From the NCBI GenBank assembly GCA_002633025.1, contig NMRB01000847.1:187972-251971 (forward strand): a stretch of DNA of 64,000 nucleotides, read 5' to 3'. A program made the translations under genes and the position numbers. Shown one piece after another: positions 52,764-63,583 of this stretch (positions within the stretch are counted from its first letter, which is position 1; every line of letters starts with the position of its first letter). This DNA is from Notospermus geniculatus. Taxonomy: Eukaryota > Nemertea > Pilidiophora > Heteronemertea > Lineidae. Below the pieces are notes generated by a model. It saw only the letters and a list, made by a program, of their open reading frames with translations, had not been told where the DNA came from and ran no database searches.

Positions 52764-52799
52764 GTTGGTAGGATCAGGNACCCAACAGCACCACTTTTC

Positions 52800-52990
52800 A
52801 ACATCATCTATCATCTAGCGTAGATGCCACTGGGTTGGCGGTGACACGGCTGGCCTGTTCACGATGGTTAAAAACCTTTACCAAAATGTAGTAATCTGCA
52901 CTACTTTCAAGATGGAAACCTAGCACCTGCGCTAGTGGTGATATAGAAGATATCGCCATCTAGTGTCAAGTGTGTACAAGTCAAAGTAAC
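52800..52990. repeat. Dispersed repeat with CATCTAGTGTCAAG hairpin
   Basis: Related to 31905-31960 and 41430-41490 (GCTAGTGGTGATATAGAAGA, ATCTAGTGTCAAG). Confidence 0.5.
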
Positions 52991-53097
52991 CATACGGACC
53001 AGACTCTAAAATTGGAAATTTATTGGAAATTGCAAGAGTCTGTTGGCACGAGACTAGATGAATACGCACGTGCATGATGTGGGTCGTCTTGTATTAG

Positions 53098-53183
53098 ACT
53101 GGTCCCCGTCGTTATCGCTACGGGGCGTTTGGGTATGCATACCGAAGCGCCGTGTAGCGATAACGACGTGAACCAATCTAGAC
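53098..53183. repeat. 86-bp hairpin, GTCGTTATCGCTAC arms
   Basis: CCCCGTCGTTATCGCTACGG pairs with GTGTAGCGATAACGACGTG around GTATGCATAC. Confidence 0.78.
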
Positions 53184-53370
53184 TTGTACGTCTTGATCAG
53201 GTTTGGCGTACTTAGTACTCGGGTAACCATTATCGTACTCAGTGTATTCTGGACATCGCACCGTTCGGAATGTGTAGGCCTACAGCCTCTGCTGGGTACA
53301 ATCCTGCTTAGCCAGGTAGGCCTACCTGTACGCCTTACGAACTCGTCACCCTAACGATGGGTTTAAGGAA

Positions 53371-53512
53371 TTAAACCCGAGGCGGAGGAGGGTCTTGGTT
53401 GCGACACCAAACCCGCGAGGGTGGAGCTAAAATGCGCCTCGGGTTTGGACGGAATTTTTGCTCCACCGAGCTGGTTTGGTGTCGCAACCAAGACCCGACG
53501 CCGAGGGTTTAA
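53371..53512. repeat. 142-bp fold-back, TTAAACCC ends
   Basis: GGGTCTTGGTTGCGACACCA is mirrored across a centre with GCCTCGGGTTTGGAC. Paralogue (in opposite orientation) of 47311-47473. Confidence 0.85.
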
Positions 53513-53589
53513 TTTCTATTCTAAAATACCTCAAACTAAACATTCATAAAATTTAGGTTCTGTGCAGTTTGATTGCAAAATAGGCCTAG

Positions 53590-53893
53590 AAATATCAGCG
53601 AGGACGCACCGTCAATGACGCGACATCTGTGAATCACGCACTGTGTGTACAAACCTGTACATCGTGCCTGTATCGTGTACATCTGTGTGCAGCGCTAACA
53701 GCAAGATGCAGGAGTCGAAATGAGATCGCAGGGTGCTTTCTTCAACGGACTATCCGCAGGAAATGTAGCTGATTGTACAAAACATCGCTGGGATAGGTCC
53801 CTGAGTATCCATCTGGCCGACATTCGCAGCACTACCTCGCTGAATGCTCGAAGCGAGAAATGCTGGACGCCAGACGCCATCATGGAAACACTG
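53590..53893 (+). pseudogene. Inverted duplicate of the GPCR 5' flank and first codons
   Basis: Reverse-oriented relative of 46925-47160. It includes ATGCTCGAAGCGAGAAAT at 53843 (M-L-E-A-R-N, as in the upstream Met frame of the GPCR), but the frame then diverges and stops at 53893 after 16 codons. No receptor body follows. A duplicated 5' end without its gene. Confidence 0.72.
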
Positions 53894-53941
53894 AGCCGGG
53901 GGTCTTGGTTGTGTCACCAAAACCCGCTGCATTCAGAATGA

Positions 53942-54846
53942 GGCTAATGCATTATCCATTTGAAACATACGCACGAGATACCAAGGTATTTTAGAATTTG
54001 GAACCAAAGTGGGCAAACAAAAAGACCCGAGGTGTTCCGAACGACTATGTAGCGAGATCTGCAATACATGACATTATAATAATGCATACATTATAATGCA
54101 TACCGAACGAAGTCATCGATGCGAGCAAAATTGACCCATAAAATCCGGTTTAGGATTTTAAAATATTTGAAAATGACGGCTTTCAGACCTGCTGGAAAAT
54201 CATATAAGAAACATATACTGCGAATTTGGGTGGAATTTATTCGGCCGTTTGGTTTGGAACGTCGGAAACTCGAAAAAAGGTTAGAAAGTTGGAGGGAACT
54301 CGTGAGAAATCAAGATGTTCAGCACACTGGGTGTGCTGAACATGATAAGGGGCTTTCATGAATTTCACATACAACTGTACATGTATACTAACCTAGGTCA
54401 AAAGTTTGAGGCCACCTACTGATTATTTTAGAAAGAAATATCTATATGTGGTTTGTTTTAAAATTTTTAATGTGTGGTTTGTTTTAAAATTTTTAATGTG
54501 TAGGAAGGGACAAATTAAAGTATGTTAAAAAGACGCAACTAATTAGTTAGTCAAACATGTCAAAGGAATTTCAAAACAAATGGACATAGTCATTTCTGGC
54601 TCACACTTTGCTTTCATTAATTTAGCTCATTTGCCGTAATAACTGATGCGCATACATGGCACACAGGCTTCCGCTCATGTAATTTTAAAAAGTAGGTTCG
54701 TGGCAAGGACCCCATATGCATTCAAAAAATTATATTTTTTTACAAATGTGACCTGAAGTGGCTGAGCAAGCTTATCCCACTCAACCGGCAGAGTTGAAAA
54801 CTGATAAGACGATGTATATGAAATACCTTTGTTCCTTAATAAAGTG
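53942..54846. other. Intergenic, minor repeats
   Basis: GATGTTCAGCACAC/GTGTGCTGAACAT hairpin at about 54315-54343 and two tandem copies of TGGTTTGTTTTAAAATTTTT at 54457-54503. No gene. Confidence 0.55.
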
Positions 54847-55097
54847 CATTTCAGAATGTCCAGTCATATTTGCACTCATTTTACCTTGCAATGGAACCTA
54901 ACTACGAACTACAAATTGGCCAGTTACGTCTGCATGCCCATCAACGGTTGACCGACGTCTCATAGAACATTGTGCAGGTCTATACTCTGATTCAAGATAA
55001 TCGTGCAGTCATGCACACATAATTGGCCAATGTGGTTTGTTGTTAGGTTCCATTGCAAGGTAAAATGAGTGCAAATATGACTGGACATTCTGAAATG
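54847..55097. repeat. Fold-back with ~90-bp arms
   Basis: CATTTCAGAATGTCCAGTCA and TGACTGGACATTCTGAAATG form the ends; AGGTTCCATTGCAAGGTAAA lies in the arms. Confidence 0.83.
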
Positions 55098-56533
55098 TAA
55101 AACATTCGTGAACTCCGGAACAACAGGCCCGATAGAGTGAAATATGTGACCTGTCACAGCAAAAGGCGCATGTCGCTCAGAACGTTGAGCCTCAACGAAC
55201 TAAGATGACACCGGGAGAGAATGAAAAGAAATAGACTATTTCAGATTTCACAACAGACAGACAATAGTGAAACTGACAAACATTTGGTCTCACCTGCCAA
55301 GCCAACGACCGACATGCGCCTGGCTTTGCTGTGACGGGTCACATATATCAGTGGACGAATGTACTACGTGTCATTTGGGTTCTTTTGAAAATCAGAATTT
55401 CATTAATTCGTAATTCGTAATTCATTAGAATTCCGAAATCTCCTAACCGATGTTTCGCAACCCTCCGAACTACGAGGTGCGAAACCTGGTGATAGAGCGA
55501 GGTTTCGCATCGCGTCCAGGAGAACGACCAACGAATTGCCTAAAAAGTTATGCATTTGTGAGCGAAATTAACAGATTCAGCACAATAGTAAGTAGGTAAC
55601 GTTCTGCGTAATCCGTTGTTCATAGTACATGTACTTCGCAGTTCGGAGGGATGCGAAACCTCGATATTGGTGAAGTCTTGCAAGCGTCCATTTGTCTCAA
55701 ATTCTCGTCACTTAGATTCATGTGGGGGAGGCAAATTTCAATTCTTTCCATTCTTTAAAATGAAAAGTGAGTCAATAACTCGAAGAAGGATTCAAGAAAA
55801 TTACTTCATCAGCAAGTTTAAAGCGGAACTAAACCGTTAATAGTATAACTGTTTTGCACAGGCTTGTCAGAGTGATTAAGGAATTTCTGCTTTGATCTTG
55901 CCTACCATTTAGAGCTTCGCTTCATTCGCTTCAATAATTAGCCCTTTTAAAATCAGGGCCTATTGTAATCCTGGTATTATTTCAACATTTTGCCTGAACC
56001 TGCTTTGCGACAGGTTATGTGTATATATATCTAATGTAAATAATATGTGTAACGTTCATTCCCACTGAAGATTTCCAAGAGGAATGAAAGCGCTATGGGA
56101 CATTAAAATATATATAATGAGAATTTCAGCCTAAGTTACATTTTTTCGAATGTCTCAAATTTTATATTTTACACTTTGTTGGGTCAATATATTTACGCCG
56201 CAATCCTTTTAATAGCATCTGGAAGAAGAGTAGACACATTCCTAATAAGGAGAATGAGTGTGATCAATCATAAGATGGAAAAAATAAGAAAAAATCCATT
56301 TTTAAGATATTCAAAATCGTACAAGCAACCGAAACCGTAAATCGTAAGCTTGCAAAACCTCACCTTTTGCGAAACTCCCTAACCAGAGTACCTAGCTGGT
56401 GTCTCAATGGAGGTGTGTTTTAATCTGCACGGAATTCGAAGCTGTGATAAGGTTTCATCGACCAATGAGTATAACCAAAAATAGACAAGCGATCTGTCCG
56501 ACATAGGTGGCGCTGAATCGCACAAAACGCTTC
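55098..56533. other. Intergenic, no gene recognised
   Basis: Contains several GCGAAACCT/AGGTTTCGC words near 55450-55670 related to the TTTCGC palindrome family, plus AT-rich sequence. Nothing coding. Confidence 0.5.
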
Positions 56534-56976
56534 AGTATAAACAAGACATCTTGCATATCTTGTCCAACGCCATCGGCTGCGTCTTTAGCCTTGTTCCAAT
56601 TGTCGTCTTTTGTGTTAACTCATAAATTATAAATGAGTCTGACCGCTACTTGACCCCGCCTCAGAGCCAATCAGAACTCGTGAAAGAAATCGCCGTTCGA
56701 CACGTTCTGTTCTCTTCCCGCACCCATTTGTAACACGGATTTTGATTGGCACGTCGATTAGAATTCGAACACCGATCGATTGGCTGAGGATCTGAGCTCC
56801 TCAGAAGCAGAAAATGTGATGGATTCAAACCAGGCTAGATGAGCGTCAGGCCAGATGAACTGGTGTGAGAATCATACGGAACAAGCTGAATCGCTTTGGC
56901 ACAATCTCTAAACGATCCAATGGCATTGAATTTGAATTTGAATTTGAATTTGATAACTTTATTGAGCACCATAAAT
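56534..56976. repeat. ~440-bp dispersed repeat, copy 1
   Basis: AGTATAAACAAGACATCTTG through GGCATTGAATTTGAATTTGA recurs at 58399-58836 almost unchanged. It ends in an (AATTTG)n tract and the tip of a non-LTR element. Confidence 0.88.
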
Positions 56977-57250
56977 ATATACATACAGTTATAAAACGTT
57001 ATACAAGTGCCCAAAAGGGATTACCCAAGGGGGTCAGATGACCCATAAAAGGGATCCCAAAGTGAGAGATTAATGAAATGGCCAGGGCCATTGTGCTCAC
57101 CTCTGTGATAAGTCTCCATCAAGTGTGAAACTGTGACTCTCATGGTCAATGTTGAGGATCAGTTGTTAACGACGACGGACGACGACGACGGACGACGACG
57201 GACGACGGACGACACACCATGAGAGAAGCTCACCTCACAGAGGTGAGCTA
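56935..57250 (-). mobile_element. 3' end of a non-LTR retrotransposon
   Basis: On the minus strand it reads TATTTATGGTGCTCAATAAA, GTTATCAAATTCAAATTCAA and ends in a (CAAATT)n-type repeat. AATAAA followed by a short tandem repeat instead of poly-A is common for CR1/L2-type LINE 3' ends. It is 5'-truncated with no reverse transcriptase here. A (GACGACG)n microsatellite at about 57168-57212 lies near its upstream limit. Confidence 0.6.
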
Positions 57251-57610
57251 AAAAGGAACACACAGCGGAGAAATAAAACAATGTACGATATCAACTAAAA
57301 ATTTGAAACGAGAACACACGAAGGCAATAAAACAATGAAGTGAACTAAAAGTAACAATAAAAATGTGTGAATGCTCACTCCCAAATCGATCTACCTGAAT
57401 CGTTTTTGGCAGGCCGCTTTGGAAATGCGATTAAGAACAGCGGATTTAGGTGAGAACACGGCTTATTGCCATGCAGTGAATAAACAATACGGCATATGCA
57501 GCCAAACAATACATTTGCACGCACGCAAAGTTGCAAAGGCTTCGATGGCCCCTGAGCTCCCCGAGAAAATCAGCGCCGTCAGAGAGCATCGCCTCCCTGT
57601 CAGGTGAATA

Positions 57611-57700
57611 GGCCGGATATGACGGGAATCGAACCCGGGACCTAGAGGTGACATGCGACGATGTTTTCATTGCGGCACTCTGACAGCCCAGCATGGTCAT
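57611..57700 (-). repeat. tRNA-like sequence with B-box
   Basis: The minus strand contains GGTCCCGGGTTCGATTCCCG, a perfect B-box in a pairing stem. The upstream part lacks a proper A-box and anticodon arm, so a SINE or tRNA pseudogene is likely. Confidence 0.45.
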
Positions 57701-58019
57701 ATCGAAGCAAAGGAAGTGCCAATTTTCTTCTTTTTTATTTCTTTGCGATATAGTGTCAACGTTCCCTCGACGTCAGCAGAGGTCTCTTTAGCTCACCCAA
57801 TGATGAACGAACAAATTTCTGTTGACTTCGATAATCAGGACTCAACGTCATCAGCATCGGCATAGTCGCGGCATCGGTTGCGTACATTGCATTTCACGTT
57901 TTGTTCCGGTCAGTTCTCTTCGACATATGAATTGTCAAACAACGAATTCGTTACTTCAGAGAAGCACAATCGTGAAGGCCTATAAAGCCATGATGAACAC
58001 AGGGGCTAATGATCAAAAT

Positions 58020-58980
58020 ATGGCTGAGTGGGTGAATGTCGTCCAGTCCTGATCCACTAATTCCTAGCCCAAGCTCCTAACCGAAACCCCAACCCTGACC
58101 CTCAACCATTGTCACTGAGCCCTACCCTAATCCTAAACCTAGTCCTGACCCTAACCGTCAACGCTAACCATCCTAAAGCTGCGTTTAGCTGACACGCGGT
58201 AAGCGGAATGGGGATCGCGGAAACGGGACGCGGAATAGACATTTGTTCACTCCACGCCATTTCCCTTCATCCATTTATTTGCAGGCGGTAAGCGGTTTGC
58301 GGAACGCGGAAAGACCGATCACTTGGTGTAGCGATTTTTCCGCGCGGAATAAAAATCCGCGCCCTATGGAGCACCGTGATTGGACAGGGACGGACCATAG
58401 TATAAACAAGACATCTTGCATATCTTGTCCAACGCCTTCGGCTGCGTCTTTAGCCTTGTTCCAATTGTCGTCTTTTGTGTTAACTCATAAATTATAAATG
58501 AGTCTGACGGCTACTTGACCCCGCCTCAGAGCCAATCAGAACTCGTGAAAGAAATCGCCGTTCGACACGTTCTGTTCTCTTCCCGCACCCATTTGTAACA
58601 CGGATTTTGATTGGCACGTCGATTAGAATTCGAACACCGATCGATTGGCTGAGGATCTGAGCTCCTCAGAAGCGGGAAATGTGATGGATTCAAACCAGGC
58701 TAGATGAGCGTCAGGCCAGATGAACTGGTGTGAGAATCATACGGAACAAGCTGAATCGCTTTGGCACAATCTCTAAACGATCTAATGGCATTGAATTTGA
58801 ATTTAAATTTGATAACTTTATTGAGCACCATAAATACTCTAGTTTCGTGTTTTTAACACACCGGTCAGATATGCAAGGCGGGCACTGAACGCGCCGCCCC
58901 CGCAATAGGTACACAAAGGGTCTTTCAGTTCATNCGGTAACCAGGGTACACTGGTTTAGACGACATTAACACTTTGTGCC
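58020..58980. repeat. CCCTAA-like repeat block split by a ~760-bp insertion
   Basis: GGGTGAATGTCGTCCAGTCC and the CCCTAACC-like stretch match 43940-44097. The match resumes at 58935 (GGTACACTGGTTTAGACGAC), right after the single n at 58934. The inserted part includes CGCGGTAAGCGG repeats and the repeat at 58399. Confidence 0.68.
58399..58836. repeat. ~440-bp dispersed repeat, copy 2
   Basis: Near-identical direct copy of 56534-56976, sharing about 40 bp of the LINE tip and then diverging. Confidence 0.88.
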
Positions 58981-59247
58981 AAAATATGAAGGCAGAAGAA
59001 CTAGAACATGAACAAGGGAAAAAGCACTTACGCCGTCGTCCATGAACCTTTTTCAGTCGAGTTACATTATTCGTCAGTACTAGTACATGTATATACAATT
59101 TCGAACACGAAACTCTCAAATGTTTTCCCCGCATTTAAGTCCGTTATATCCATTCTCCCTAAACATCTGAAATATGATATAGTATTGAAATCAGATACAG
59201 GAGTTTCATTTACACAGTATTTCCCGAGGCACTATACATGTATACAC

Positions 59248-59613
59248 ACATGTAATGCGGCATGGAGAAAACGCGGAATTCCACGGAATTCCGCTAGACA
59301 TAATTTGGTGGTCTGCAGTTTATACAGTACTATTAACAGGTGTGAAACTTGTCACGTGGATCATCCCCTCCCGTCCCCTCCCCTTATCTCTTATCATATT
59401 GGCACTAGCCTAGATATGAGGTTGCAAGGTGGTTTGGGCTACAGAAACAATGCCGCTGTGGCCGCAATCCAACTGCTTTGCTTGGCCTTGTTTACCCTAC
59501 ATGTGTTAAGGCCACTGCATAGTTTATTCCATTGTTAAAAGCTATAATTACAGTTTCGGATTCTTGGCGGATTTCCGTGGAATTCCGCGTTTTCTCCATG
59601 CCGCATGTAATGT
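59248..59613. repeat. Fold-back with ATGCGGCATGGAGAAAACGC ends
   Basis: Arms of about 45 bp (GCGGAATTCCACGGAA and complement) enclose 270 bp without a supported gene; the frame across it is an artefact. Confidence 0.8.
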
Positions 59614-59696
59614 GTATCATGACCTACCACCCGAACGTTTTCGCCTGTTTTATTTGATCCAGTGCGATTTTTTGTTCACCTGTGAGTTAAGCCGAC

Positions 59697-59803
59697 AACT
59701 CAATGCGTTAGGGGTGTTTTTAAAGTCGACTGACCCAACGCTGTCGACTCGTCATTCAGCCAGGACAGTCGATTTTAACAGACACCCCTAAACGCATTGG
59801 GTT
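59697..59803. repeat. 107-bp hairpin, CAATGCGTTAGGGGTGT arms
   Basis: CAATGCGTTAGGGGTGTTTT pairs with ACACCCCTAAACGCATTG; AGTCGACTGACC/GGACAGTCGA pair inside. Confidence 0.8.
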
Positions 59804-59824
59804 TTATCGGACATGTGCGCTTGG

Positions 59825-60300
59825 CTTTATAGTCGTCACGCGGTGTCCGTCCGTCGTCGTCGTCCGTTAGCAGGGCACGTTTAGTAACCGCTAGGCCTAT
59901 TGATACCAAACTTGATACACATGTGCCCCTGGGTCAGACGACCTCGGACACCAAGTTTCGGTCCAATTCGATTCCTGGCTTGGCCACCAGGGGGTCAAAC
60001 CGAAAACCTTTAAAATGTTGTTTCGCCTTGGATCCTCACCAAATGTCTATCGTGGGTATGCCTAATGAAGTACATGATATATAATACGGTTTTTTGATTT
60101 GACCTCTTTTTCAAGGACACAGAGGTCAAAGTTCCAATCTTCCGTTAGGCGGCATGTTACATGTTTCGTGGCCGCAGGGGCTATTGACCTGAAACTTGGT
60201 ACATATATTCCCCTAGGTCAGATGACCAATGACACCACGTTTCCGCCCAATTCGATTCTTGGCTTGACCACTAGGTGGCTAAAACCAAATAGGCCTACAC
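59825..60300. repeat. Two diverged copies of a CCACCAGGGGGTCAAA-type repeat
   Basis: GCTATTGACC...AAACTTGGTACA, GGTCAGATGACC, CCAATTCGATTCTTGGCTTG occurs at 59880-60000 and 60158-60285. It is preceded by GTCCGTCCGTCGTCGTCGTC. A dispersed non-coding repeat. Confidence 0.7.
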
Positions 60301-60580
60301 AATTGTCGTCTTTTCTTCTGGTACATTCGCCGACAGGTGAGCACATGGTCCATGGACCATCTCATTTAAGAACTGGCCTGGTGTTACGCCACCCACATAT
60401 GGCTGATGTACCGGTACACTCATGCCAAAAAGTAAATGAACAGCGGTTTTTTGCCTTCTGTTGCTGAGGTATGCACACAATGGGGTTGCATCTTAGATAC
60501 CTGGCAGTAGAACATCTCGTCTCTATGTCAGACAGAAAATTTCATGGACAAATTTTTTAATAATCATGAAAATATCACTA

Positions 60581-60826
60581 TTTTAAAGCCATACAATCAC
60601 GAGAGTTACCGTAGCCGTCGATTCACATTTTGGTTTGAACAAAAATGCGAGAAAGTTTCTTAGCAAAAGTTAAATGACGAAAAACGAGTGTTGTGGTCAG
60701 AGTCGATCATCAATCAGATTATTTCACATGGAAGTATGCCACTTTCACGTGACTTTTTCAACGAGTGTTGGAACCAAAATGTGAATCGACCGCTACGGTA
60801 GCTCTCGTAATTGTATGGCTTTAAAA
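60581..60826. repeat. Fold-back, TTTTAAAGCCATACAAT ends
   Basis: TTTTAAAGCCATACAATCAC and GTAATTGTATGGCTTTAAAA with about 55-bp arms including CGATTCACATTTTGG. Confidence 0.8.
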
Positions 60827-61160
60827 TATCAACAAAATTGGGATTTTTGAAATCTTAAATTTTTTGCGAGAAACGACTTTTTAACTAATTGATGGAGAAT
60901 TCTAAGAACTAAGGTGAAGAAAGTGTTTGAAAATCTTGGCTAACTTTGATGATATTGGAGATGATCGAAAATATCAAAAATCTGAGATTTGAGAATTTTC
61001 ATGCGATTTTGGGTTGTGCTGCTAACCTTCACTAAGACTGCGCAAGATTCGGTACCGGTAACTATATTACCCTTGATCACAAAGAAATCAAACTTTTTCT
61101 TTAAAATGTGATGAAAAGTGTCCCGTTTTTCATGAATAACATAGAACATGTAGAGCAGGG

Positions 61161-61869
61161 CAAATACTGGATTGTTCCCCCAATACCGCTCAGTCTACAA
61201 ACCTATAATTATCATACTGAGGCGGAAAGGGGCCTATTTTCCACGCCTACCATGCCCATGCTCTTCATTCATGAATACTGATTTGATCAGTTGTACCCTC
61301 GTGAACTTGGCCAGGAATGCGGCCCTGGGACTGCGATAACAGGGGAACAGTAGTCGATCAATGCACAGGCAATCTAACATCACTCAGCGACTTCCGACAG
61401 GTTTTCCAAGACCGCCACACAATTAAGGCGGTGACAGACTGACGCGTAAGCAACGCGTCGGGAAGCGTTCAACCAATCAAGGAGGCGGTAACACAGACCG
61501 AAACACCTACCGAAGAACCTGATTGGCCGAAAGCCTGCAAAACGCGCTGCTTACGCGCCAGTCTGTCACCGGCTTTACACGCTCGGTTCGCGTGCGGTAA
61601 TCCCGATTGAAACGAACATCACCACCACAAAATACGGTCAGTGATAAAAGTGATTGACACTATTGACTGATTATCGATCGTGGACACTCAGCAAACTTTC
61701 TTCCAATGAGGTCGCTAGTCCAACCCCTCATCAATATTGCAATTTACCGCAGACCCGTCGTGACATAATCCACCAATTATGAAGCATTGTCACATTTACC
61801 TGGTATCCGTCCCCATTCATGGCGACTTCATACCCCGTGAACGGTATTGGGGGAACAATCAAGTATTTT
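61161..61869. repeat. Fold-back with a second palindrome inside
   Basis: AAATACTGGATTGTTCCCCC pairs with GGGGGAACAATCAAGTATTT. Inside, 61431-61575 is a complete hairpin with GGCGGTGACAGACTGACGCG arms. Confidence 0.78.
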
Positions 61870-62264
61870 TCAGTACTTTCTGCACCATGAGTCTTTGAGT
61901 TTTTCATAGATTCATGGAAAATTTGGTTTTTATGAAAAATTTCAAGATTTCAAAAATCTCATTTTCTATATTTTGAAACAGTGATACATGTACTTGCGTG
62001 ATATTTTCATTTTTTCCTTCAAATTTGCTCTTGAACATAAGAGATGTTGTAGGGCCATATATCTGAGCTAGAACCCAAAACTATGCATTATTTCATGTTG
62101 AGGGTAAAAAAACACTGTCCATGACTTTTTCGCAGTGTACAGTGTTAGTGCAGGTAAGTGAACAAAATGTGACTGCAATTTTAATATTTTCCACATGTAG
62201 TCCAAGACAAAGCATTCGGCTGATCTTGTCAGTCGGTTTTCATTCCAGAAGTCGTCCCCTTATA

Positions 62265-63046
62265 CAGTGTGTTTTAAAAAAGGAAACCGAGATTATTTTT
62301 TTAATTTGTTGGACATTGCTAAATATTTTGGAAATTGGCAAGTATCATTTGTTACCTCATGATGTCCTCTTTCTTATGACACCAAGAAATCCAATTTACT
62401 GTCACAGATGACTGAGCATGAAGCACGTCAATCAACCATGTCAAACTGGTCTTGCACCAGATTCACCGCAGCCTAACTCCGACAATTATCATACCGGGTA
62501 CCTAAAAAAGAAGAAAGACCAGTGTGTCCTTAACAAAATTTTTATTCAATGTTTTAACATTTGGGTGCTTATTTCTGTCCCAACCTAACTCCAGTGTCCT
62601 TCGACATGCCCCCCCCCCCNNNNCCCCCCCCCCCCCCATTCCTTTCAACTTAAACTTCAGCTCAACCACTCTGTTACCACAAACACACGCTGCTCAGTTG
62701 TAAGCTGCATCTTGCTGGTCTGAGAAAATGAACAACCTTTCCAACTTTTCAGAAGTGTGAAATGTGTAACATGCGAGGATTGCATAATCTGGAAGCCCAA
62801 CAAAAGCCCTGCACCTGGCAGACAAGGTTCATTACCAAAACATCTATCTGGTGCAAGACCAGTTCTGACATGTTTGATTGAAGTGCTTCGTGCTCAGTCA
62901 TCTGTGACAGTAAATTGGATTTCTTGGTGTCATAAGAAAGCGGACATCATGAGGTAACAAATGATACTAACCAATTTCCAAAATATTTAGCGATGTCCAA
63001 GAAATTAGCAAATTAATCACGGTTTCGTTTTTTTTTAAACACACTG
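62265..63046. mobile_element. 0.78-kb element with ~200-bp inverted repeats
   Basis: CAGTGTGTTTTAAAAAAGGA and TTTTTTTTAAACACACTG ends; pairing continues through GACATCATGAGGTAACAAATG to CTGGTGCAAGACCAG. The loop holds poly-C with four n (62620-62623). Non-autonomous DNA transposon, possibly Tc1/mariner-like. Confidence 0.78.
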
Positions 63047-63449
63047 CATTGGTCAGCTGGCCTTCACGCATTCTCACCATACTAAAATCATGACACTTTT
63101 AGCATCGTTCAATTTGTCCCCGACTTTTCCCCCTTTCCCACTCATCTAACATATTGACTATTGATGCATATTTAAAGCGTTTGGGGTCAAAGCACGTCCC
63201 GAATAAATAAATTTGAATTATTACGCCGGCTTTAAAAAATTCATTACTTAGTGGGTTACCATAAATTATCGCTGGATGACACATGTCCAAAATAGACACA
63301 AATTACATTGGGTGATTTTTGTTGCCGAAGCCGAGAACGCCGCTGTTCACAAAAGTTGAATATCAAAGCAAAGATCTGGCAAAGAATCAGAGTGGTTCAA
63401 GATCTCTGTGCTTGGAAATTGCAGTTTGAATCGGTAAATTTCCACAGGA

Positions 63450-63583
63450 TTTTCAGCGCATTCGGTGGCGAGACTCGCGCCGTCACCAACGATCACAGTA
63501 TTCTCCTCCGCCGCCTTGAACATTCCTGCGGCATAACAAGCAAAGAACTTGCCTGGTTCAAGTCCTATTTGTCAGGCAGAAGG
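63450..63583 (+). pseudogene. Reverse-transcriptase fragment of a non-LTR retrotransposon
   Basis: From 63488 the frame reads N-D-H-S-I-L-L-R-R-L-E-H-S-C-G-I then L-A-W-F-K-S-Y-L-S-G-R-R. D-H-x-x-L-L-x-x-L and W-[FI]-x-S-Y-L-x-x-R are landmark motifs of LINE (CR1/Jockey-type) reverse transcriptase. The preceding A-F-D core with the catalytic aspartate is degraded, and the next codon is a stop. Short dead fragment. Confidence 0.72.

Noticed and set aside
57611-57700. Functional tRNA gene on the minus strand
   Set aside because: The B-box stem is good but there is no matching A-box, anticodon arm or acceptor stem.
59008-59538. 176-codon plus-strand frame
   Set aside because: It spans a fold-back element and low-complexity intergenic sequence; residue pattern is not protein-like and no family is recognised.
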